Positions 7,895 to 14,312 of a DNA stretch of 15,995 nucleotides are shown piece by piece. How positions within the stretch are numbered: position 1 is the first letter of the stretch; each line of letters begins with the position of its first letter. The stretch is taken from assembly GCA_964601575.1 (NCBI GenBank), contig CAZROA010000035.1:1-15995 (forward strand), given 5' to 3'. This stretch comes from CAZKEG01 sp964601575 (GTDB lineage Bacteria > Desulfobacterota > Thermodesulfobacteria > Thermodesulfobacteriales > Thermodesulfatatoraceae). The position numbers were made by a program, and so were the translations under genes. The notes beneath the pieces are model-generated. The model did not search any database. It saw nothing but the letters and a program-made list of their open reading frames with translations, and had not been told where the DNA came from.

Positions 7895-10800
7895 GGCCTT
7901 TAGGGTTAGGAGGAGGATTTTTCTCCCCGGGGAAAAAGATCTTTACTGGGAGTTTAAAGGTGCGTTCGATGATGCCCAAAAGTCTCTTGCTTACCGCCCT
8001 GGGGTCCAGAGGAATAATCTCTGGGTTTTCCATAGAACCCCGGATTTCCACCGGAATAGAGAAAAAGGTCTTTGATTTTCCGGTAAGCACCCACCCGATA
8101 ATCGGTATATGACTTACTAAGGTATCTACCGCCACAAAAGGGGAGACCAAGGCCGTAAGATAGATCTTTTGATCCCTAAGATCCAATTTGCCCGAGGCAA
8201 AGATGCGTAACCCCGTCCCTTCAAGGCGCGATTCGTCGATGATTAGGTAGTGTTTTTCAAAATGTCCTTTAATTTCTAATAATTCATAGGCAAAACCCTC
8301 GGTGGAAAGATCGGGCAATTTCCCCTTAAAGAGCTCAATGGGGTTTAAAAAGGCAAAGAGCTTGGCCAAAAGGCCGAATTTATAGACTTCCCCCTTGGAG
8401 GAGACAAAAAGGACCCTTCCGGTAGTATTTTCCAGAAAAGGTCCTTTTTCTCCTTGGCCTTTGAAACTTCCTTCTAGGCTATAACTACCACGAAAGAGAC
8501 GAGGACGTTCAAAGAGACAGGTCATCAGTTGGTCAAAATCACCCTTTGATCTGGAATAGGAAACCTGAAGGCTTTTAAGAGAAGGGGCATAATCTATCTC
8601 CCCCGAGACCCTGATTCCGCAGAGATTAGCCTTTTCGATGACCCACTTAAGGCGTTTCTCATGATAAAAAAGGGTTCCTGTGACTTCTTGAAAGGTAAAA
8701 CGACGGATGAATAACTTGTCCGTACTCCAATCAAGCTCAAAGACTACCGGCGGAAAGCGAGAGGCCCTTTTGGCGGTGAAAAGCCTTTTTTTCAGGATTT
8801 TTTCTAATTTTATCTCGGGGATATAGATGGCCCCGGTGAGATGGATGTTCTTAGGGGTAAACTCCGCCTCTCCACTGGCCTGAAAAGACGAATCGTCGAT
8901 GGCCCCTGCAAGTTCTTGAACAATAATCTTATTTCCTTGGCCCTTAAGATCTAGCTTTTCGATCAAAAGAGAGGCCTCTTTCCAAGGCCATCGGAGACCT
9001 CTTAGATGCAAGGGACCTTTTAATTCAGTGCGAATGAGAGACCGGGGATAATATTTTCCTTTGATTTGGGCCTGTATCAGCTTTAGTTTGGGCCAAGGCT
9101 TGGCCAAGATCTTTTCCAGATCGCCTTTTTCCAAACGACCGCGGAAATAAAAGGCTATTTTCTCCGGCTCACTGGAAAAGCCCAGATCAGTGGTCTTTCC
9201 CTCAATAAGGATCTTCAGTTTGCTGACCAGGAGGTCTTTTTTCTCCTCTAAAGCGAGTTTGATGGTGGCCTTTTTGGCGGTGATAAAGGTGCCAGATAAT
9301 TTTAGGGCTTTTGGGGTTAGAGAAAACTCAAATTGGGTGGCCTCTAAAGGGAGGACTGGATAGAAGCTCTTGGGAATTTTTCCCTTTTCAAAGATCCAAT
9401 CCATAAAATGAGGGCCGGTTTGAAGACGCCCCTTGAGAAAAATAGAGGGGTTGTCTCCAAAGAGGGGTGAAATTTCACCGGAAATAAGCCCTGAGGCGTC
9501 AAGCAAAGAGCTTTCCAAAGGGCCGAAGGTGAGGTGTTCCTTTTCATAGCGCAAAAAACCCTTTTTTATCTTTAACTCCCCGGGTAATCGGAGGTTGACT
9601 ACGGAAACATCCTTTGCCTGGGCCTCAAAGACAAGGTCTCTCTGAAATTTAGACCAGATAAAGGGGCCTTTATACAAGGCCCGAATGAGATGAAGCTCCC
9701 CGCCCTTTAGACGGTTCTTGGCCAAAAAAGACCGGAGACGGGCATTAAGCCCCAAAAAGGCGTTGAGCTCTGAGACCCAAATCCTTCCCCGGGCCTCCTT
9801 CAGGTTCAAAAAGACCGGTTTTTGGGCAAAGGAAAGACTTCCAGAGAGACTTTGGAGATGAGTCTTGGGGAGAGAGAGGTCAAGGCTTGAGCAGTCTACT
9901 CGGCGACGGGCGTAAGAAATGGTCCCTTGGTGTAAGATCAAGGGAAAGGGTAGTCTTTGGTAGACAAGCGAGACCTCTTGGGGCTTGATCGTAAAACTTA
10001 CTACTGGATGACGGAGACTTCCTTCGATGCGCAGGTGTCCTGAGGCCTTGCCCTTTATATCCTTGATTTTGGCTAGCTCTTCCTGGATCCGCCTTTTTTT
10101 GACCAATCTTTTTACTATGGTCAGGGCCTCTGGGGCTTCGGCTTCCAAGTCTGCCTCAAACAAGAAAGGTCTTTCTCGGTTGAAGAGATAGATCTCCAAG
10201 CGGCCATTCTTAAAGAGATTGTGTTGATAAGTACCAGAGGCCTTCTCGACATAAAGGGTGCGCCTTTTCAATTGACAAAGGCCTTCTTTTACCTTCAAGG
10301 GCTTGGGAAAGATAGGGAGATGTACCTCTGCCAGGGTGACCTGGGCTTGAAGCCTTATATTTTCAAACTTGAAAGCCTCTTTGGGAGTAGGGCCTGAGGC
10401 GATGATTTGGGCCTTTTCGACATGGGCCTTGCGCAGGACCTTAAAAAAGGTGTTTAACCCCTTGTTCTTAGAGGCCAAGGGGAGGAAACGTTCCCGCCAG
10501 CCGGTGAAGTCCCCTTTTTCGAGGTCTATTTTAAGAGAAGTACCTTTCTCCGTCTGGAGGTATTCGCCTGAGGCAATGATTTCCGGCACCTTCATGATCA
10601 ATTGTTTGATCTTTATTCGTTTCTCTTTAGGCCGCAGGAGGGCTTCCCCTAAGAAGGCGCTGCAAGAAAAAAGGAGGTTTCGGTCCTCATCCTTGGCCAC
10701 ACAAGGGGCCGTGCCTTTAAAGCCCAGATGCCAGCTCTGATCTTCGCGACGAAAGGTAAGGGCCAGGGAAAGATCTGTCTTTAGATGAGTAGGTAGATAA

Positions 10801-11459
10801 GGGCTGAGGAAGGGGAAACAGTAGAGATTTAGACGCCTTATCTCCGTTGATCCTTCGAGAAAGCCTGTATCAGGCCAAAATTTGAGGGAAAGGAGTAAAG
10901 AATCCCAGGCCTTGCTCTTGCTCTGGGCCTCAAGGAGGATCTGATCCCGTCGGATCTCTGCCTCAAGCTCAAGATCTCTGGCCTGGAAGAGTTCTTCTCC
11001 CTGTCGAAGCAAGGTCAATTCCCCGTGTTGGAGGTTGAGCTTTACCAAGGGGACACGGTTCAAAAATTTGCGAAGTCTTTCCCGGAACGGAGGGGTTGGT
11101 TTTCCCTGGGGGGAGAGGAAGATCTTAAGCTTGGGCCTCTCAAGATTTAAGCCCTCTATTTCAAAACGTTTATCAAGCAAAGGCCTTAGGCGAAAGCCCA
11201 GGGCCGCAGCCTCAATCCCCAGGTGATAAGAAGGCGCTTCTATTTGAAGACCTTTGAGTTTGAGTCCTGGTCTAGGGAGCAAGGTCAGACGGAGCTCAGA
11301 GACCTTGACCTCGGCCTTTAGTTTTTGGGCAGCCTCTTTTTCAACTCGTGATTTTATGGCCTCAAGGTTTACCAAATAAGGCAGAAGGAGGATGATCAGG
11401 GCGAGCAAGAAGAAAAAAGACAAAAATAAGCCCGCGCTGACCTTCAAAAATTTTTTCAT
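7860..11459 (-). CDS. AsmA/YhdP-family envelope protein
   Basis: A very large single-span protein (1199 residues from the ATG at 11459). One TM helix lies at about residues 5-28, followed by a roughly 1150-residue extracytoplasmic, beta-rich region. The N-terminus (NLEAIKSRVEKEAAQKL, then LKLKGLQIEAP) is typical of AsmA proteins. The C-terminal part (LRIFASGKLDLRDQKIYLTA..., VSHIPIIGWVLTG) resembles the AsmA-like C-terminal domain of YhdP/TamB-type proteins. These relatives form periplasm-spanning lipid-transfer grooves between the two membranes, so a role in phospholipid delivery to the outer membrane is inferred. A Pro/Lys-rich tail ends the protein. An in-frame TTG at 11471 has no ribosome site; GGAAG before the ATG at 11459 is weak but preferable. 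It starts 20 nt after tRNA-Pro and its 3' end overlaps feoB by 35 bp. Confidence 0.85.
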   Translation of the reverse strand: MKKFLKVSAGLFLSFFFLLALIILLLPYLVNLEAIKSRVEKEAAQKLKAEVKVSELRLTLLPRPGLKLKGLQIEAPSYHLGIEAAALGFRLRPLLDKRFEIEGLNLERPKLKIFLSPQGKPTPPFRERLRKFLNRVPLVKLNLQHGELTLLRQGEELFQARDLELEAEIRRDQILLEAQSKSKAWDSLLLSLKFWPDTGFLEGSTEIRRLNLYCFPFLSPYLPTHLKTDLSLALTFRREDQSWHLGFKGTAPCVAKDEDRNLLFSCSAFLGEALLRPKEKRIKIKQLIMKVPEIIASGEYLQTEKGTSLKIDLEKGDFTGWRERFLPLASKNKGLNTFFKVLRKAHVEKAQIIASGPTPKEAFKFENIRLQAQVTLAEVHLPIFPKPLKVKEGLCQLKRRTLYVEKASGTYQHNLFKNGRLEIYLFNRERPFLFEADLEAEAPEALTIVKRLVKKRRIQEELAKIKDIKGKASGHLRIEGSLRHPVVSFTIKPQEVSLVYQRLPFPLILHQGTISYARRRVDCSSLDLSLPKTHLQSLSGSLSFAQKPVFLNLKEARGRIWVSELNAFLGLNARLRSFLAKNRLKGGELHLIRALYKGPFIWSKFQRDLVFEAQAKDVSVVNLRLPGELKIKKGFLRYEKEHLTFGPLESSLLDASGLISGEISPLFGDNPSIFLKGRLQTGPHFMDWIFEKGKIPKSFYPVLPLEATQFEFSLTPKALKLSGTFITAKKATIKLALEEKKDLLVSKLKILIEGKTTDLGFSSEPEKIAFYFRGRLEKGDLEKILAKPWPKLKLIQAQIKGKYYPRSLIRTELKGPLHLRGLRWPWKEASLLIEKLDLKGQGNKIIVQELAGAIDDSSFQASGEAEFTPKNIHLTGAIYIPEIKLEKILKKRLFTAKRASRFPPVVFELDWSTDKLFIRRFTFQEVTGTLFYHEKRLKWVIEKANLCGIRVSGEIDYAPSLKSLQVSYSRSKGDFDQLMTCLFERPRLFRGSYSLEGSFKGQGEKGPFLENTTGRVLFVSSKGEVYKFGLLAKLFAFLNPIELFKGKLPDLSTEGFAYELLEIKGHFEKHYLIIDESRLEGTGLRIFASGKLDLRDQKIYLTALVSPFVAVDTLVSHIPIIGWVLTGKSKTFFSIPVEIRGSMENPEIIPLDPRAVSKRLLGIIERTFKLPVKIFFPGEKNPPPNPKGPTTPKNAPDDK
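7916..7941. terminator. Near-perfect inverted repeat past feoB, terminator-like
   Basis: GATTTTTCTCCCC (7916-7928) faces GGGGAAAAAGATC (7929-7941). With a CCGG loop this gives 10 pairs out of 11, with one C-A mismatch and one T-G wobble. It starts 21 nt after the feoB stop, inside the C-terminal tail codons of the convergent AsmA-like gene. A terminator or transcript-end stabiliser for feoAB is plausible, but only three T follow the plus-strand hairpin, so it is not a canonical Rho-independent signal. Confidence 0.35.
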
Positions 11460-11479
11460 GGAATCTTCCAAGAGAAGGA

Positions 11480-11556
11480 TGGTCGGGGCGGGCGGATTTG
11501 AACCGCCGACCCCCTGCTCCCAAGGCAGGTGCGCTGCCAGGCTGCGCTACGCCCCG
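11480..11556 (-). tRNA. tRNA-Pro (anticodon UGG)
   Basis: A complete 77-nt cloverleaf on the minus strand with an encoded 3' CCA (11480-11482). The 7-bp acceptor is perfect (CGGGGCG at the 5' end with CGCCCCG). The D stem is GCGC/GCGC. The anticodon stem CCTGC/GCAGG encloses the loop CTTGGGA, anticodon TGG at 11520-11522. The T arm is GGCGG, TTCAAAT, CCGCC. UGG can read CCA and, through wobble, other proline codons. It lies between rdgB and the AsmA-like gene, all on the same strand, so a read-through transcript would need processing at both tRNA ends. Confidence 0.98.
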
Positions 11557-11565
11557 CGTCCTAAA

Positions 11566-11595
11566 ACTTTAGCCGAGAATTACCTTGGTTGACAA
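11566..11595 (-). promoter_or_regulatory. Probable promoter of tRNA-Pro
   Basis: On the minus strand TTGTCA (11590-11595, 5 of 6 consensus) is followed after 18 nt by TAAAGT (11566-11571, 4 of 6). The -10 ends 9 nt before the mature tRNA 5' end, so the leader would be only a few nucleotides, as is common for tRNA genes. It would also serve the AsmA-like gene downstream. Confidence 0.5.
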
Positions 11596-11626
11596 CACCC
11601 CCGAAAGGAAAATTTTACTCTATAAT

Positions 11627-12247
11627 TTAAAGGACTTTCAGGAAAGAGGGTAATAGGTCAAGCAATTCCCTCAAGGCATTGGCCCGGTGGCTCAGTTGGT
11701 TCTTTAATTTGGGCGGTATCTCTGCGGCTGTTTTACCCAAATCGGGAATGAGAAACACAGGGTCATACCCAAAACCATATTCTCCCCGGGGCTCGGTGGT
11801 AATAAGACCTTCCCAGCTACCTTCAGCCTTAAGCCAGGCCCCTGAAGGGTGACAGATCACGATTACACACCGAAAACGAGCTGTCCGTTCCTTAGGGGGG
11901 ACCCCTTCCAGTTCTTTCAGGAGTTTGAGATAGTTTTCCTCATCGGTGGCCTTGGGTCCGGCGTACCGGGCAGAATAAACCCCCGGGGCCCCACCCAGGG
12001 CATCTACTTCCAGACCCGAATCATCAGCCAAGGCCAAGACGTTTAAGGCCTTGGCTATTTCATAGGCCTTTTTAAAGGCGTTATCAAAGAAGGTCTCTCC
12101 GGTTTCCAAGACCTCCGGGGCCTCAGGATAATCCTTTAAGCTCTTGATCTTTAGAGGAAAGCCTTTGAGTAAGGCCTTAAATTCTCGTATTTTCCCTTCG
12201 TTTTTAGTGGCTAACACCAAAAAATCAGGTCTTTTCTTTTTAGCCAT
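11627..12247 (-). CDS. rdgB: RdgB/HAM1-type XTP/dITP pyrophosphatase
   Basis: Cytosolic nucleotide house-cleaning enzyme that hydrolyses XTP, dITP and ITP to monophosphates and pyrophosphate, keeping deaminated purines out of nucleic acids. At 206 residues it has normal family length. Diagnostic motifs are present: LATKNEGKIREFKALL near residue 12-27, LADDSGLEVDALGGAPGVYS around 73-92, the GEYGFGYDPVFLIPD substrate loop and the C-terminal SHRANALREL. The ATG overlaps the end of rph by 8 nt (ATGGCTAA) and has only a weak upstream ribosome site, suggesting coupled translation with RNase PH. Pairing of rph and rdgB is a widespread arrangement. Confidence 0.96.
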   Translation of the reverse strand: MAKKKRPDFLVLATKNEGKIREFKALLKGFPLKIKSLKDYPEAPEVLETGETFFDNAFKKAYEIAKALNVLALADDSGLEVDALGGAPGVYSARYAGPKATDEENYLKLLKELEGVPPKERTARFRCVIVICHPSGAWLKAEGSWEGLITTEPRGEYGFGYDPVFLIPDLGKTAAEIPPKLKNQLSHRANALRELLDLLPSFLKVL

Positions 12248-12956
12248 TTTCTAAAGCCTTTTTTTGGATTTGGATAAGCTCCCGGATCCCCTTTTCTGCC
12301 AGTTGTTTCATCTGCTCAAAGACCTCCCAAGGAAAGGGTGTTTTTTCAGCGGTGGCCTGAACCTCTACCACCCTACCGCTTTCGGTAAAGACAAAATTGG
12401 CATCGACCTCGGCTACCGAATCTTCTTCATAGGTAAGATCCAAGAGGATCTCCCCGGAGACCAAGCCAGTACTTACGGCAGCAACCGGTTCAAGGACCGG
12501 GTCACGCGTAAGGATACCCTCTTTAAGAAGGCGATTGACCGCCTGTCTAAGGGCCACATAGGCCCCGGTGATAGAGGCCGTTCGGGTACCCCCGTCGGCC
12601 TGGATGACATCACAGTCTACCCAGAAGGTGCGTTCTCCAAGGGCGGTGAGATCAACGATGGCCCTTAAAGATCGACCGATGAGCCTCTGGATCTCGTAAG
12701 AGCGGCCTTTCTTGCCGGTGACTGAATCCCTAACGGTACGGGTATGGGTCGCCCGGGGGAGCATGGCATACTCGGCGGTGATCCAGCCCATCCCGGTGTC
12801 TTTCAAGAAAGCAGGGACCTTTTCTTCCACGGAGACGCTACAAATGACCTTGGTCTCCCCGAGTTCAATAAGGGCTGACCCCTCGGCGTATTTCAAAAAA
12901 CCCGGGATGATCTTGACCGATCGTAGTTGGTCAAAGGCCCGACCATCTTTACGCAT
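12240..12956 (-). CDS. rph: RNase PH, phosphorolytic 3'-5' exoribonuclease
   Basis: Phosphate-dependent exoribonuclease that trims the 3' ends of tRNA precursors and other RNAs. Motifs are complete: MRKDGRAFDQLR at the start, LPRATHTRTVRDS, the GRSYEIQRLIGRSLRA signature, VDCDVIQADGGTRTASITGA and the active-site region DLTYEEDSVAEVDANFV. The frame is open to a TTG at 12992, but the ATG at 12956 gives 238 residues, the normal family length, and starts exactly at the conserved MRKDGR. It overlaps the upstream 4Fe-4S gene by 8 nt (ATGCGTAA), and AAGGA lies just before it. The nearby tRNA-Pro encodes its CCA, so tRNA maturation is a plausible shared theme. Confidence 0.96.
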   Translation of the reverse strand: MRKDGRAFDQLRSVKIIPGFLKYAEGSALIELGETKVICSVSVEEKVPAFLKDTGMGWITAEYAMLPRATHTRTVRDSVTGKKGRSYEIQRLIGRSLRAIVDLTALGERTFWVDCDVIQADGGTRTASITGAYVALRQAVNRLLKEGILTRDPVLEPVAAVSTGLVSGEILLDLTYEEDSVAEVDANFVFTESGRVVEVQATAEKTPFPWEVFEQMKQLAEKGIRELIQIQKKALENG

Positions 12957-13848
12957 GTCCTTGCTTTTTAGCAGATCTTTGGGGTTGGTCAACTTGTCTG
13001 ATGAAATTTAAAGGGCCTTCTAACCGGATGCCTCCAGAAGGGCAAGCCTTTAAACATTGTAGACAGCGGATACATTCGGCACTATTCAGCTCTTCGGGGA
13101 TCTTTAATCCCACGGGGCAGACGTCTTCGCACACGTGGCAATCAAAACAATTTTGGGCCTCCCAATGGAGTCTTATCAGGCTGATACGTTGCCAAAGGCC
13201 GTAAAAGGCCCCCAAAGGACAGAGGACTACACAGAAGAAACGAAAATAGATCAGGCAAAGGAAGATGATCAGGGCCAAGATAAACACCTTGAAATAGAAA
13301 AGAAGGCCGACCAAAGATCTCAACTCCGGACGCAAAAGGAGATTGAAGATTCCGGCTTCAAGGGTCCCTGCCGGGCAAAAGAGGCGGCAAAACCAGGCCT
13401 TACCGTAGCCGGTTATATCCGTCAGGGCCAGCGGGAGAAAAAAGACCAAAAGGAAGAGTAGGGCGTATTTAATCCAGCGTATGCGCCGGGGGGGAATCTT
13501 TTTGGGTACACCGGGGAGGCGATAGAGGAGTTCTTGTAAAAGACCGAAAGGACAGAGCCAGCCACAGATTATTCGTCCAAGGATGAGGGCAAATAAGATT
13601 AAGGTTCCGAGGACATAGACCACGGCCTGAAAGGCCGGGCCAGGCATGAGGCGGAGGGAAGCCAAGCTTTGTTGAAGGCTCCCCAAGGGGCAGGCCATGG
13701 TAGCCGCCGGGCAGGAGTAGCAATTAAGCCCGGGGAAGCATATTCCCTTCAGCCACCCACGGTAAAGCCCTCTTTGCCAGAGAAAACCCAAATAACCATT
13801 ACCCAAAAGGGTAGAAACTATCTGCCAGAACCGACGACGGCCAAACAT
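12949..13848 (-). CDS. Polytopic membrane 4Fe-4S protein (NapH/CcoG-like polyferredoxin)
   Basis: Predicted inner-membrane electron carrier of 299 residues with about five or six hydrophobic segments. The N-terminus has CYSCPAATMACPLG (C43, C46, C53). Three CXXXCP motifs lie at membrane edges: CGWLCP (95-100), CRLFCP (154-159) and CVVLCP (206-211). The C-terminal part carries two ferredoxin-type clusters, CFDCHVCEDVCP (234-245) and CIRCLQCLKACP (259-270). Relatives such as NapH move electrons between quinols or cytosolic ferredoxin and periplasmic partners; the partner here is unknown. The ATG follows directly after the stop of a 43-residue CXXC protein (TAAATG) with no separate ribosome site, so the two are translationally coupled. 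No catalytic subunit or FMN-binding protein is adjacent. Confidence 0.88.
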   Translation of the reverse strand: MFGRRRFWQIVSTLLGNGYLGFLWQRGLYRGWLKGICFPGLNCYSCPAATMACPLGSLQQSLASLRLMPGPAFQAVVYVLGTLILFALILGRIICGWLCPFGLLQELLYRLPGVPKKIPPRRIRWIKYALLFLLVFFLPLALTDITGYGKAWFCRLFCPAGTLEAGIFNLLLRPELRSLVGLLFYFKVFILALIIFLCLIYFRFFCVVLCPLGAFYGLWQRISLIRLHWEAQNCFDCHVCEDVCPVGLKIPEELNSAECIRCLQCLKACPSGGIRLEGPLNFIRQVDQPQRSAKKQGHA

Positions 13849-13980
13849 TTATTGAAGGCCCATGCAAGAGAGACAGAGCCTAGTTGCCCTCTCCCAGATC
13901 AAGGAAACTCCCCCTTTGATCAACCCATAGACCAAGAGCCCAGCCCCCAAGAGGAGAAAGATCTTTGTGACCAGACGCAT
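13849..13980 (-). CDS. 43-residue CXXC membrane miniprotein (CD1871A-like)
   Basis: A small gene between two firm neighbours. It encodes 43 residues: basic MRLVTK, one hydrophobic helix at about 5-22 (IFLLLGAGLLVYGL), then IKGGVSLIWERATRLC and a C-terminal CLSC (C36-C39) ending MGLQ. This layout matches, as I recall it, the CD1871A-type CXXC miniproteins of anaerobes, which have one helix, a YGxxRGEV-like turn and end in CLECIGIG. Evidence that it is real: the ATG shares a base with the TGA of the upstream gene (TGATG), AAAGGA lies 7 nt before it, its TAA directly abuts the next ATG, and without it the polyferredoxin would have a 131-nt gap and no ribosome site. Function is unknown; a membrane thiol or metal relay partner of the adjacent polyferredoxin is my inference. 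Confidence 0.8.
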   Translation of the reverse strand: MRLVTKIFLLLGAGLLVYGLIKGGVSLIWERATRLCLSCMGLQ

Positions 13981-14279
13981 CAAGCAATCCTTTCAAGCAC
14001 CCTCTTTACCTTTTCACCAAGATGGGTCTCTCTATCGCGCCGGTCATCAAGGCGAATATTGGTGTAGACCCGTTTGGCCCCGGCCTTAAAGGGCATTTCA
14101 TGGAGTTCTCTGGCAATATTTAATAATTCCGAGACTTCACCCTCGATGATCGTGCCCATGTCGGTCAGGGTGTGAGGGATGCCTTTTTTTTCAAGATAGG
14201 TCTTTATCTCAGCCACATATTGCCCAAGACTGGTGGACCCGGTGCCCAGGGGGACGACACTTATCTCCATCAGGGCCAT
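13980..14279 (-). CDS. MTH1187/YqgV-family thiamine-binding protein
   Basis: Small 99-residue cytoplasmic protein of the MTH1187/YqgV (DUF77) family, whose members bind thiamine-like ligands in a ferredoxin-like fold. Recognised by ISVVPLGTGSTSLGQYVAEI near the N-terminus, the central LTDMGTIIEGEVSELL and the C-terminal KRVYTNIRLDDRRDRETHLGEKV. GGAGG sits 5 nt before the ATG. It is 33 nt after glmM and leads the tight chain that continues into the CXXC miniprotein, with a 1-nt overlap. Why it is coupled to membrane redox proteins is not evident; no thiamine biosynthesis gene or TPP riboswitch is present nearby. Confidence 0.88.
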   Translation of the reverse strand: MALMEISVVPLGTGSTSLGQYVAEIKTYLEKKGIPHTLTDMGTIIEGEVSELLNIARELHEMPFKAGAKRVYTNIRLDDRRDRETHLGEKVKRVLERIA

Positions 14280-14312
14280 AAAAACCTCCGACTTCTAAGA
14301 TTCGTTTAGGCC

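Noticed and set aside
7573..8112. 179-codon plus-strand open frame across the feoB end
   Set aside because: Shadow frame over feoB and the AsmA-like gene, low-complexity Gly/Pro/Ser translation, no ribosome site.
11392..11592. Plus-strand open frame containing GGFEPPTPCSQGRCA
   Set aside because: This is the well-known spurious translation of the antisense of a tRNA gene; the region is tRNA-Pro and the AsmA start.
11590..11626. Plus-strand TTGACA and TATAAT between tRNA-Pro and rdgB
   Set aside because: The hexamers are 26 nt apart and point into the antisense of rdgB; the minus-strand reading of the same area fits the tRNA better.
12957..12992. TTG start adding 12 residues to RNase PH
   Set aside because: The family starts at the conserved MRKDGR segment, and the ATG at 12956 gives the usual length and an 8-nt overlap matching the next junction.
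13669..14067. 132-codon plus-strand open frame opposite the 4Fe-4S, CXXC and thiamine-binding genes
   Set aside because: Antisense to three genes with recognisable products; its own translation has no recognisable pattern.
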